A stretch of DNA of 64,000 nt from Larkinella sp049445795 (lineage in GTDB: Bacteria > Bacteroidota > Bacteroidia > Cytophagales > Spirosomataceae). Every line of letters starts with the position of its first letter. Positions within the stretch are counted from its first letter, which is position 1. Positions 44,854-53,730 of the stretch are shown here, piece after piece. The position numbers and the translations under genes are program-made. The notes under the pieces were generated by a model, which made no database searches, was not told the DNA's origin, and worked only from the letters and a program-made list of their open reading frames with translations. The DNA is taken from positions 1 to 64,000 of the forward strand of contig NZ_JBMSDT010000008.1 of assembly GCF_049445795.1 (NCBI RefSeq), written 5' to 3'.

Positions 44854-45330
44854 ATGAACAGAAAACCGATCACCCGAAGCCGTAGTCTTCGCCAGGCCCG
44901 CATCCTGGTCATCGAAGACAATCCTGATCAGGCTCTGATCATGGAAAACGTCATTCAGCAAAGCTTTCCGGATGTACAATTAATCCAGGCCTCTTCCTCA
45001 CAACAAGCCATCGACTTCCTGCAATCGTCGGAAAGTTGCGAATGGCAACTTCCCCAACTGATTATTCTGGACTTGTATTTACCAGAGCGGGAAGATGGCT
45101 GGCAGACGCTGGAATGTATCCGGCAATTTAAGCTTCCGGTTTCTTCCATTCCGGTGATAATGCTAAGCGCGTCGAGTCAGCCGGATGATATTTTGGAGGC
45201 CTACCAACGGGGAAGTTCCTGTTACCTGGTCAAACCGCTCAAATTCGAACAATGGCTGGAGAGCTTCAAGGCTTTGCGGGAATACTGGTGGGATACAGTC
45301 AACCTGCCTTCCGTCCGCTACATTTTTTGA
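44854..45330 (+). CDS. single-domain response regulator (receiver)
   Basis: A 158-residue CheY-like protein. The pocket acids are E21 and D22 (VIEDNPDQ), the phosphoacceptor is D73 (LIILDLYLPERE), the switch Ser is in VIMLSAS and the Lys is K127 (YLVKPLK). No output domain is present, so it should act by protein contact, perhaps with the upstream LytTR protein. An extended basic N-terminus (NRKPITRSRSLRQ) precedes the first strand. No histidine kinase gene is nearby. Confidence 0.92.
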   Translation: MNRKPITRSRSLRQARILVIEDNPDQALIMENVIQQSFPDVQLIQASSSQQAIDFLQSSESCEWQLPQLIILDLYLPEREDGWQTLECIRQFKLPVSSIPVIMLSASSQPDDILEAYQRGSSCYLVKPLKFEQWLESFKALREYWWDTVNLPSVRYIF

Positions 45331-45445
45331 TTTCACTCAATTCAGTTTCATGATAATATTCTCATAATGGATTGGCTACCCATGCCCCAAAATTCCTCGT
45401 TCAAAAGTGTGTGGATAGCCGTGCATAAAGCTGACTTTACTTCTT

Positions 45446-45497
45446 GCAGAAACCCGGCCCGTTACTCCATTTAATCGGGAAACGGACCGGGTTTTGC
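45446..45497. terminator. bidirectional hairpin between convergent genes
   Basis: GCAGAAACCCGGCCCGTT (45446-45463) pairs with AACGGACCGGGTTTTGC (45481-45497) with minor mismatches. It lies between the receiver gene and the convergent copper-storage-like gene. Confidence 0.7.
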
Positions 45498-45518
45498 TTG
45501 ACGCTGGTTACCATCCGT

Positions 45519-45878
45519 TTACGAATGGGCCACGTCCGTTAAATCCACCATCGCCCGGCATTCATCGGCGCACCGGCGGCAGGCTTCGGCGCACAGTCGG
45601 CAATGTTCATGCTTATCCGCGTGTTTCTCACACTCAGCCGCACAGTCTTCGCAGATTCTGGCACATAACTCACAGACCGAACCGGTATAGCGGCTGTTCG
45701 ACGCCATGAAATGAACGGCCATGGAGCAGATGCGGGCGCACTCCCGGTCCAGCCGAATGCAATCGGTCAGCATAGAAACTTCCGGTTCATACAAACAGGC
45801 TTCGGCACACTGGTCGCAGGCAACGACACAGGCCTGACAGGCTTCCAGACAAGCCTGGTACGGATGTTGATTCATCAT
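45519..45878 (-). CDS. four-helix-bundle Cys-rich copper-storage-like protein
   Basis: A protein of about 119 residues with 19 cysteines spaced every three to four positions along helices (ACLEACQACVVACDQC, CELCARICEDCAAEC, CRLCAEACRRCADEC). This is the pattern of the DUF326/Csp four-helix bundles that store many Cu(I) ions in their core. No signal peptide is seen, so it would be a cytoplasmic form. The start could be the Met at 45878 or 45875; a longer frame from 45905 adds a non-conserved leader. It is next to the SusD gene at 45927. Confidence 0.88.
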   Translation of the reverse strand: MMNQHPYQACLEACQACVVACDQCAEACLYEPEVSMLTDCIRLDRECARICSMAVHFMASNSRYTGSVCELCARICEDCAAECEKHADKHEHCRLCAEACRRCADECRAMVDLTDVAHS

Positions 45879-45926
45879 GTCAGAAAAGTTTAACGAGTGG
45901 AACATACTTAACTAAATCATTCTCTT

Positions 45927-47378
45927 TCAATACCCCGGATTCTGCTGCAGCAAGGCGTTGTTGTTGATTTCGGTTTGCGGAAACGGGAACAGCAGGTAAT
46001 TCACATCCCGCGAACCCCGCTGTTGCTGAATGAGATCGAGCGCCGTGACCGGATGATCGACGTTCGGGCTGGCCTGTTCGTGCCGGGCGTACCGGAGCAG
46101 ATCGAACCAGCGTTCCCCTTCAAAGGCCAGCTCGAGCCGCCGTTGCCGGTCTACCTCCACCCGAAAAGCCTGTTGGGTTGCCACGTTTGCCAGCGTTAGG
46201 ACCGGTAAACCCGCCCGGGTCCGAACCGCATTCAGCGGAGCCAGGGCCGCCTGGGTTGGCCCGTTCAGTTCGTTCGAGGCTTCGGCGTACATCAGCATGA
46301 CATCGGCCAGCCGCAGGACGTAGTAGTTGTCCGGGCTGTTGAAAGCATTGGGGTTACTGCGCCATTTGTAGACAAAAAAACCGTTGTCGTTCGCATTGGT
46401 CGACGTTGATACCACAAAGCTGGCGTGATTCCGGCCCGCCGACGTCACCTCGCCGGTGAATTTCCAGCGCAGATCCCGATTGGTGTCCGCCGATTGAATC
46501 AGTTCATTCGTCGGAATATTGAATTTGGGAAAGGAATACGTGGCCGGAGGAGAAGGCAGCATCAGGTCGGGCAGGATAAAACCGCCATCGGCATTTCCCG
46601 CAAATTGCACCTCGAAAATCGACTCCGGTTTGTTCTCCGGCGGAAAAAGCGCATTGAAGTTCGGCACTAGTTGATACCCATCGCTGTCGATCACGTTTCC
46701 AGCAGCCGTCAGAGCCTGCGCCCACTGCCGCTGCGTCAGGAAAACCCGGGTCTGTAAGGCATTCACAGCGGTTTTGGTCACCCGCACCGGACTGCTAGCC
46801 CCGGCGGCCGTCCACTGCTCGGCCTGTTGCAAATCGCTCACAATCTGCGCATACACCTGATCAACCGGCGATTGCGCCAAATTGACCACGCTGTTCTCCC
46901 CCGACTCGGTCGGTTGCAGCCGTAGCGGTATCGCGCCGTATAACCGCACCAGATTGAAATAATGCAAAGCGCGCAGAAAGCTGGCTTCGCCCAAAATCTG
47001 GTTCCGGCGCACGGTATCCATCTGAATGTTGGGTACGTAATTCAGCACTACGTTGGCCCGGTTGATTCCGATGTAAGCCGCCTGAAACACGTTGTTGACC
47101 TGGCTCGTCTGCGGAGTCCAGAGAATGCGTTCCATCGCGTTTACATCCCCGTTCGTGCTCGTTACGTTGTCGGACGGCATCTCCCCCACCACGTTCAAAT
47201 CCTGGCCGTAGGACCCGGTTTGTTGCAGGGCGTCGTAAGCCGCCGTCAGGGCCGATTCGGCATCGTCGGCATTTTGAAAAAAGTTTTCGGGCGTAATGCT
47301 CGGCAGGGGCGTTTTGTCGAGCACCTGACAACCCGCCACGAACCCGAACGCCAGCAAAACAATAAGACTATTTTTCAT
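45927..47378 (-). CDS. SusD/RagB-family nutrient-binding lipoprotein, second locus
   Basis: A 483-residue surface lipoprotein. The signal peptide has lipobox VAGC with C17, followed by QVLDKTPLPSITPENFFQ, a common SusD opening. Other signatures are GEASFLRALHYFNLVRLYG and LRLADVMLMYAEASNELNG, with the end LLFPFPQTEINNNALLQQNPGY. It is read after its SusC partner, 11 bases downstream on the minus strand. No glycosidase lies next to this pair, so the ligand is unknown. The C-terminus ends normally in NPGY. Confidence 0.95.
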   Translation of the reverse strand: MKNSLIVLLAFGFVAGCQVLDKTPLPSITPENFFQNADDAESALTAAYDALQQTGSYGQDLNVVGEMPSDNVTSTNGDVNAMERILWTPQTSQVNNVFQAAYIGINRANVVLNYVPNIQMDTVRRNQILGEASFLRALHYFNLVRLYGAIPLRLQPTESGENSVVNLAQSPVDQVYAQIVSDLQQAEQWTAAGASSPVRVTKTAVNALQTRVFLTQRQWAQALTAAGNVIDSDGYQLVPNFNALFPPENKPESIFEVQFAGNADGGFILPDLMLPSPPATYSFPKFNIPTNELIQSADTNRDLRWKFTGEVTSAGRNHASFVVSTSTNANDNGFFVYKWRSNPNAFNSPDNYYVLRLADVMLMYAEASNELNGPTQAALAPLNAVRTRAGLPVLTLANVATQQAFRVEVDRQRRLELAFEGERWFDLLRYARHEQASPNVDHPVTALDLIQQQRGSRDVNYLLFPFPQTEINNNALLQQNPGY

Positions 47379-47389
47379 GAGGGCTTCGA

Positions 47390-50300
47390 TTAAAAATTGA
47401 GGGTGATTCCGGCGGTGAACGTTCGGGCCTGGGGGTAAACGCCATAGTCGCGGCCAAAACCGACGGACGAGAAAGGATCGGCGCTCACCTCCGGATCATA
47501 CCCGGTGTAGTTCGTGAAGGTCAGCAGGTTCTGGCCCGTCAGATACACCCGGGCGTTGCTGATTTTAGCCCGCTGCAAGGGTTTGGCCGGAAGGTTGTAG
47601 GCCAGCGTCAGGTTTTTCAGGCGGGTATACGTCCCGCTTTCGACAAACCGCGTCGAAAACCGGTTATTCTGGTTGGGGTCGTAGCGAACCGCCCGGGGCA
47701 TATTGGTATTGGTGTTGTCGGGCCGCCAGCGGTTTAGCACCCGCGTCGTCTGATTGAACGGATCGGCCATGCCTTCGATGCTCTGGCGGTTCTGGTTGTA
47801 AATGTCGTTCCCAAAACTTCCCTGGAACAAAAAGCTCAGTTCAAAACCCTTGTACGTAAACGTATTGGTCAGACCGGCGAAGAAATCCGGGTTCGGATTG
47901 CCAATCACCGTGCGGTCGTTGGCGTCGATCACGCCGTCGTTGTTAAGGTCGGCAAACCGGATATCGCCCGGTTGCGGGTTGTTGGGCTGGGTGGGAGCAT
48001 CGGCAATTTCGCTGGCCGACTGAAAAATGCCCTGGGTCACGTAACCATAAAAAGCGCCTAGCGGCTGGCCTTTGCGCGTGATCGTGTAGGCGCCGATGAT
48101 TTCTCGGTCGACCTCCTGCCCCTGTTCGTTGCGCAGCGTACCGATGTCGAGCACCTCGTTCCGGTTGAGGCTGATGTTGAAGTTGGTCGTCCAGTTCAAC
48201 CCGGCCCCCTCGCGCTGGATGTTGGTGCTGTTGATCGAGAATTCCAGCCCTTTGTTCTGAACATCGCCGATATTCTGAATAATCTGCGGATTCTGCGCCC
48301 CGGCATTGAGTGGCAACGGCACGTTCGTCAGCAAGTTGGTGGTTCGTTTCAGGTAGGCATCCAGCGTAGCTGTCAGACGGTTATTGAACAAACCCGCATC
48401 CACCCCAATGTTGAATTGTTTCGTCGTTTCCCACTGCAAGCCGGTATTGCCGATCTGTTGGGGAGCAATGCCGCCCTGAATCCCGCCGATTCCAGCGTAA
48501 TTGAAGCCCGATCCGTAGGTGCTAAACCGCTGATAGGCCCCAATTTCCTGGTTGCCGTTGGCCCCGTAGCTTAGCCGCAACTTCAGGTCGTTGACCACGT
48601 TTGATTCCGGAAAAAAATCCTCCCGGGAAACCCGCCAGCCCACTGAAATAGCCGGGAAGTACCCAAACCGGTTGCCTTCGGCAAACCGACTGGAGCCATC
48701 GGCCCGCAAACTCAGGGTCGCCAGATACCGTTCCTGGTAATTGTAAATGGCCCGGGCAAAAAAGCTCAGCAAACCCCATTGATCCTGGTAACTCGACGGG
48801 GCCGTAAACTGCGTCCCGGCGCTTAGATACGGCACGGCATTCGACGGAAAACCGGTCACCGACGCCTGCGACGTAAACCGGTCCGACGCCTGAACCGACT
48901 GACCGGCCAGCAACGTCAGGGTGTGGTCGTTTCCCAGATTCGGGTCGTAAGTCAGCGTGTTTTCCCAAAGCCAGACCACCTGTTGATTGGTGGCCGTACT
49001 GGCGCTCCCCCGGGTGGCCGGGCTGGCATTCTGCGAACCCGGATAATCGCGGGTGATGAACTGGTTTTCCAACTGGGTCCGGAAATCGATGCCCAGGGAA
49101 CTCCGCAGCGACAGGTTCGAACGAATGTCGAGTTCGCCGTAGACGTTACCGATGACCTGGTAAATGATGGCCCGGTTGTTGGTTTCGAGCAGGTTGCCCA
49201 CCGGGTTGTCGAGTTGCTGGAACGGGTTGGTCCCGTAGCTGCCGTTGGGGTTCCGAACCGGAATGGTTGGGATCTGGGCCAGCGCGCCCAACACCGTTCC
49301 GGAGTTTTGCAAACCGAGTTCACTCCGCACGCTGGTGTTGTTATTGGTCCGGCTCAGGTTAAGGCTGGCCCCCATCCGAAACCGGTCGCCCATCTGCTGA
49401 TCGAGGTTCAGTTTGAAATTGTAGCGATCAAAACCGGAGTTTAGCAGAATCCCGTTTTGCTTGAAATAACCGCCCGAAACGTAATATTTCGTTCGGTCGG
49501 TACCACCACTCAGGCTGATCTGGTAGTTCTGAATCGGTCCGGTGCGGTAGACGGCATCCTGCCAGTCGGTATCGTAGGGCAGGTTGTCCAGGTTCGTGAA
49601 AGCAGGCGGATTTCCGGCAGCCACATTGGCCTCGTTGAAATACTCGGCAAACTGCCGGGCATTGAGCATCTCGATTTTCCGGCGCAACCGCTGGCTGCCA
49701 TAGTAGGCGTTGAAACTGACCTGCGGTTTGCCGGTTTTGCCCCGTTTGGTCGTAATCACCACCACGCCGTTGGACGCCCGAAGTCCGTAGATGGCCGCTG
49801 CCGCACCGTCTTTCAGCACGTCGATGCTTTCAATATCGTTCGGATTCAGCGTGTTGAGCGGGTTGGGGCGCTGGTTGCCAATGCCAAGCTCCTGATCATA
49901 AGTCGGTAAGATCTGGACGCCGTCGATGACATACAGGGGCGAATTGGTCAGGCTGATCGAGTTGTTGCCCCGAATCCGGATGTTGATGCCCGCGCCGGGC
50001 GCGCCGGTTGGGGCCGTGACCTGAATACCGGGTGCCTGTCCCTGCAAGGCCTGATCAAAACCCGCCACGGGTTGCCGCTCGATGGCCCGTGCCCCGACCG
50101 ACGAAACCGCGTTTGTCAACTCCTGCCGACGCTGAGTTCCGTAGCCGACCACCACGACCTCCTGCAAGGCCTGAATATCGGTTGCCAAGGTAACGTTGAT
50201 AGTAGACCGTCCGCTGATGGGAACCTCTTGTGTCTGAAAACCGATAAAGCTGAAAACCAGCGTTTCATCGGTATTGGGTACGGTCAGACTGAAATTCCCG

Positions 50301-50503
50301 TTTACGTCGGTGGTTGTACCGGTGGTGGTGCCCCGAACGAGGATGCTGACCCCCGGCAGGGTTTCGCCGTTTTCGCTCGTCACCTTTCCTGACACGGTTT
50401 GGGCCAGGGCACTGCCAACGGCCCAAACCATCCAAAAGCCAGAAAATAGGCTGATGCGCGCAAGGTTAGTTACCACCCTGCGCCTGAGTAGCTGGTTTTT
50501 CAT
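47390..50503 (-). CDS. SusC/RagA-family TonB-dependent transporter, second locus
   Basis: A 1037-residue outer-membrane transporter. The signal peptide ends near ALAQT, followed by the carboxypeptidase-like domain (GKVTSENGETLPGVSILVRG, VFSFIGFQTQEVPISG), the linker LQEVVVVGYGTQRRQEL, the plug (NIRIRGNNSISLTNSPLYVI, IDVLKDGAAAAIYGLRASN) and the barrel ending with TAGITLNF. It is a second, independent pair with the SusD at 45927, divergent from the glycosyltransferase at 50808. No sigma/anti-sigma regulator is adjacent. Confidence 0.95.
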   Translation of the reverse strand: MKNQLLRRRVVTNLARISLFSGFWMVWAVGSALAQTVSGKVTSENGETLPGVSILVRGTTTGTTTDVNGNFSLTVPNTDETLVFSFIGFQTQEVPISGRSTINVTLATDIQALQEVVVVGYGTQRRQELTNAVSSVGARAIERQPVAGFDQALQGQAPGIQVTAPTGAPGAGINIRIRGNNSISLTNSPLYVIDGVQILPTYDQELGIGNQRPNPLNTLNPNDIESIDVLKDGAAAAIYGLRASNGVVVITTKRGKTGKPQVSFNAYYGSQRLRRKIEMLNARQFAEYFNEANVAAGNPPAFTNLDNLPYDTDWQDAVYRTGPIQNYQISLSGGTDRTKYYVSGGYFKQNGILLNSGFDRYNFKLNLDQQMGDRFRMGASLNLSRTNNNTSVRSELGLQNSGTVLGALAQIPTIPVRNPNGSYGTNPFQQLDNPVGNLLETNNRAIIYQVIGNVYGELDIRSNLSLRSSLGIDFRTQLENQFITRDYPGSQNASPATRGSASTATNQQVVWLWENTLTYDPNLGNDHTLTLLAGQSVQASDRFTSQASVTGFPSNAVPYLSAGTQFTAPSSYQDQWGLLSFFARAIYNYQERYLATLSLRADGSSRFAEGNRFGYFPAISVGWRVSREDFFPESNVVNDLKLRLSYGANGNQEIGAYQRFSTYGSGFNYAGIGGIQGGIAPQQIGNTGLQWETTKQFNIGVDAGLFNNRLTATLDAYLKRTTNLLTNVPLPLNAGAQNPQIIQNIGDVQNKGLEFSINSTNIQREGAGLNWTTNFNISLNRNEVLDIGTLRNEQGQEVDREIIGAYTITRKGQPLGAFYGYVTQGIFQSASEIADAPTQPNNPQPGDIRFADLNNDGVIDANDRTVIGNPNPDFFAGLTNTFTYKGFELSFLFQGSFGNDIYNQNRQSIEGMADPFNQTTRVLNRWRPDNTNTNMPRAVRYDPNQNNRFSTRFVESGTYTRLKNLTLAYNLPAKPLQRAKISNARVYLTGQNLLTFTNYTGYDPEVSADPFSSVGFGRDYGVYPQARTFTAGITLNF

Positions 50504-50807
50504 AGATGTTAATTCTTTGAGTCAATCGGTTATACGATCCGTAGCCCTTCGCTGCTGTCTGTTCTCCATCCGGTTTGCCAGGGAGTATGCTGAACCGGAC
50601 GCGTATGCAACTTGAAACCCCACCCTGGGAGAAAAGTTGACTTCAGAAAAGAAAAAAGAGTGTATGGACCGGCTATGGGAAGGCAAAAAACGCGTTTCAA
50701 GCCCCTGGCGGACCAAATCCTAAGTTCCATCCAACCAGATCTAACCTTCCCGGCCCTGGTCTCTTTCATGGAATAGAAAACACAAATTGACTTAATCAAC
50801 TCCTCCC
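50504..50807. other. divergent region between susC and a glycosyltransferase gene
   Basis: A gap of 304 bases that should carry the promoters of both divergent genes. No gene, palindrome or clear promoter box was seen. Confidence 0.4.
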
Positions 50808-52055
50808 ATGCGTCATTATCACACCGGCATTGAATCGGCATTGCCCGCCGAACTTCCTAAAAAAGTAAGCTCCGGACGGGCAGGAAACACTCGAAAAAAC
50901 ACGGACCAACCGACCGATCTGCTGTGTTTTTCTCACTTGCGCTGGGCGTTCGTGTACCAACGTCCGCAACACTTGTTAACCCGGGCCAGCCGTCACTGGC
51001 GGGTCTGGTTTTGGGAGGAACCGCTCTGGGATGACAATGAACGGCTGGAAATTCGGGCCATTTCGGAGCAACTGCACATTATTATTCCTCATCTTCGTCC
51101 CGGCACCGACGAAGCCCGTGCCAACACCCAGCAGCGGCTTTGGCTCGACGAATTGATGAGCCAATACGCAATCAATCAGTACCTTTCCTGGTATTATACT
51201 CCGATGGCCTTACCGTTTACGCAGCATTTACAACCCCAGGTTACCGTTTACGATTGCATGGACGAACTCTCGGCGTTCCGCGGAGCCCCCCCGCAATTGC
51301 GGGAGCGTGAAGCCCGATTGCTGCAGCGGGCCGAACTGGTGTTCACCGGAGGGCACAGCTTGTACGAATCCAAGCGAAAGCATCATTCAGCAGCTCACGC
51401 GTTTCCCAGCAGCATTGATTACGAGTTTTTTGTGCAGGCCCGTACCGGCCTTCCTGATCCCGATGATCAACGCCATCTGGCCGGCCCGCGGCTGGGCTTC
51501 TGCGGAGTCATCGATGAGCGGTTTGATACCGAACTGCTCGGCGAACTCGCCCAGCGTCGTCCCGACTGGCAGTTTATTCTGCTGGGACCGGTTGTCAAAA
51601 TCGACCCGGCCACGTTACCCCAGGGCCCCAATTTGCATTACCTGGGCATGAAGCGGTACGAAGATCTGCCCGCCTATTTCAGCAACTGGCAGGTTGGCCT
51701 GTTGCCCTTTGCTATCAATGAAGCTACCCGGTTTATCAGCCCAACCAAAACGCCCGAGTACCTGGCGGCCGGTCTGCCGGTCGTCTCGACGCCCATCCGG
51801 GATGTTGTGGCGGTGTACGGAGACTGGGAACCGGTAGCGATTGGCGACTCCGCCCAAACCTTCGAAACAGCGATCGACACCTTTCTGCAAAATCGGAATG
51901 AACTGAACTGGGATGAACTGGATGCCTGGTTGACGCAGCATTCCTGGACGCAAACCTGGCAGTGCATGCACGAATTGATTCAAAATCAACTTAAACTGGT
52001 TTCGGTGCCCGGGACCCGGCTGGGTCCGTCCGCTTCCGCTGCCATTGTCCACTAA
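50808..52055 (+). CDS. glycosyltransferase (GT1/GT4-like, TuaH type)
   Basis: A 415-residue GT-B fold protein. It starts with a Ser/Arg-rich leader, then LLCFSHLRWAFVYQRPQHLL, a typical opening for glycosyltransferases often found with UDP-galactopyranose mutase. VYDCMDELSAFRGAP and the donor region FISPTKTPEYLAAGLPVVST follow. No mutase gene is in this window. It is a lone gene with its own terminator, so its acceptor is unknown. The leader makes the exact start uncertain. Confidence 0.85.
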   Translation: MRHYHTGIESALPAELPKKVSSGRAGNTRKNTDQPTDLLCFSHLRWAFVYQRPQHLLTRASRHWRVWFWEEPLWDDNERLEIRAISEQLHIIIPHLRPGTDEARANTQQRLWLDELMSQYAINQYLSWYYTPMALPFTQHLQPQVTVYDCMDELSAFRGAPPQLREREARLLQRAELVFTGGHSLYESKRKHHSAAHAFPSSIDYEFFVQARTGLPDPDDQRHLAGPRLGFCGVIDERFDTELLGELAQRRPDWQFILLGPVVKIDPATLPQGPNLHYLGMKRYEDLPAYFSNWQVGLLPFAINEATRFISPTKTPEYLAAGLPVVSTPIRDVVAVYGDWEPVAIGDSAQTFETAIDTFLQNRNELNWDELDAWLTQHSWTQTWQCMHELIQNQLKLVSVPGTRLGPSASAAIVH

Positions 52056-52115
52056 TTTAATCACTGTCAGGTTCTACGACCGAGCAAAGGCCTGGCGCTG
52101 CCCGATCATTTTGGT

Positions 52116-52151
52116 TGGCACCCGCAGTTTGCGGGTGCCATTTTTGCTTTT
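52116..52151. terminator. intrinsic terminator after the glycosyltransferase gene
   Basis: A perfect 10-base stem TGGCACCCGC (52116-52125) with GCGGGTGCCA (52131-52140), a five-base loop and then TTTTTGCTTTTT. It lies between convergent genes. Confidence 0.88.
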
Positions 52152-52753
52152 TACGATTTATTCACCGCGCACAGCGCCCCCAAATCCAGCTCTTCCGAAG
52201 GCCTGACATCGGCGCTCAGCACACGCTCCATGTACGCCAGGGCGGTTTTCGTGTGTTCGTCCGAGCCGGAGGCCACGCAGTCGGCGGGAATGAACAGCTT
52301 GAACTCCCGCATGTAGGCGTCGCTGGCCGTAAACAATACGCAGACATCGGCGCTCAGGCCGGTAATGATCAACTGACTGGGTTTCAGGTATTCCAACAGT
52401 GTTGCCAACGTGGTGGCATAAAACGCCGAGTGCTTGGGTTTCAGCACAAAATAATCATCCTGGGCTGGATGCAGCAACTCGGCCAGCCGTTGCCCGCGCA
52501 CCCCATCCTTCAGCACATGCTCGACTACTTCGCTGAAATCCGACCGCCATCGGCCAAAATTGTCGTTGACATACACCACCGGGATATTCTGTTTCTGGGC
52601 CCGTTTTTTCAGGGCAGCAATTCGTTCGGCTGCCGCCAAAGCCGGTTTTAGAAACCTTTCTCCATCCGGAAAATCCAGGTCATTAATCATGTCGATAATC
52701 AGCAGCGCGACCGGAAAGGAATCCGGAACGTTGCCGTGCAGGTCTTCGCTCAT
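52151..52753 (-). CDS. cysteine hydrolase, isochorismatase family
   Basis: A 200-residue hydrolase. The catalytic triad is visible as D21 (LLIIDMINDL), K107 (VLKPKHSAF) and C138 (ITGLSADVCVLFTA), with the cis-peptide segment just before the cysteine. The superfamily includes nicotinamidases and isochorismatases. The motif pattern resembles generic cysteine hydrolases more than nicotinamidase, since the usual zinc-site histidines are not evident. The ATG at 52753 is preferred to 52780. It is a stand-alone minus-strand gene. Confidence 0.88.
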   Translation of the reverse strand: MSEDLHGNVPDSFPVALLIIDMINDLDFPDGERFLKPALAAAERIAALKKRAQKQNIPVVYVNDNFGRWRSDFSEVVEHVLKDGVRGQRLAELLHPAQDDYFVLKPKHSAFYATTLATLLEYLKPSQLIITGLSADVCVLFTASDAYMREFKLFIPADCVASGSDEHTKTALAYMERVLSADVRPSEELDLGALCAVNKS

Positions 52754-52968
52754 TGTCGTAAAAAAATAGATCCGATGCAAAACCGACGCCCTGGAACTAC
52801 GCTTACGCCGATTCGGCCGGTAATCAGCGGGTTATCGGCAAAAAGAGTCGCAGACACCATTGGGGCATTCACCAACTGCTGCCCCAAAAGCTAACCGATT
52901 TTGCTTCGTTAGAAACAAAAAAACGGCTTCACGGTTGGAAAAACCGTAAACCAACTAGCAAAAAAGTC

Positions 52969-53487
52969 ATGGCAAAGTCAAAAGAAACGACCGATCAGAG
53001 TGAATTGAAAGAATTGTTCGTGGACGAGTTGAAGGACATTTATTGGGCGGAAAAACATTTGACCAAAGCCCTGACCAAGATGGCGAAATCAGCTACCTCG
53101 GATCAGTTACGGGGAGCATTCGAAACCCACCTGGCCGAAACCGAAAACCAGGTCAAACGACTGGAGCAGGTGTTTGAAGCCGTGGGGGAAAAAGCCTCGG
53201 CCAAAAAGTGTGAAGCAATGGAAGGGTTGATTGAGGAAGCCGAAGAACTCATCAAAGACACCGAAGACGGCGGCCTGACCCGCGATGTGGCCCTCATTTC
53301 GGCGGCCCAGAAAGTGGAACACTATGAAATTGCCTCGTACGGAACGCTGAAAACGCTGGCTGGGGTGCTGGGCTATCCCGAAGCCGTCAAACTGCTGGAA
53401 GCTACACTGGGCGAAGAGAAAAAAACGGATTCCCTCCTGACCGACATCGCCGAAAGTTCCATCAACGAAGGAGCCAAAGACGAGTAA
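52969..53487 (+). CDS. YciE/YciF-like ferritin-like protein (DUF892)
   Basis: A 172-residue four-helix-bundle protein of full family length. Helix signatures are LFVDELKDIYWAEKHLTKAL (residues 16-35), FETHLAETENQVKRLEQVF, EAMEGLIEEAEELI and AQKVEHYEIASYGTLKTLA, with the Glu/His residues expected for a dinuclear metal site. Relatives are induced by stress in enterobacteria. The biochemical role is uncertain. The half-length relative at 10107 matches only its last two helices. It has its own terminator and precedes the TreY-MalQ gene. Confidence 0.92.
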   Translation: MAKSKETTDQSELKELFVDELKDIYWAEKHLTKALTKMAKSATSDQLRGAFETHLAETENQVKRLEQVFEAVGEKASAKKCEAMEGLIEEAEELIKDTEDGGLTRDVALISAAQKVEHYEIASYGTLKTLAGVLGYPEAVKLLEATLGEEKKTDSLLTDIAESSINEGAKDE

Positions 53488-53507
53488 ATCAATCAGGAAT
53501 AGCACGG

Positions 53508-53547
53508 ATCGGCCAGTTCTCTTTCCGGGGGCTGGCCGATTGTTTTT
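53508..53547 (+). terminator. intrinsic terminator after the yciF-like gene
   Basis: ATCGGCCAG (53508-53516) pairs with CTGGCCGAT (53532-53540), followed by TGTTTTT. Confidence 0.85.
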
Positions 53548-53730
53548 CGAATAGTGCCAACGGACCACTTGCTCATTCCCGGTTTGAAACGCCAAAACCT
53601 TTGACCCTCTATTTGGCTTATTACTGTAAACGGCTCGTCGATTACCGGGGGATGATTTGTAAAAGCCACATCACTCGAATCAATCGGACATCGTTTTCAT
53701 AGAAACTATCCACAAGCTAGCACGAATCAA

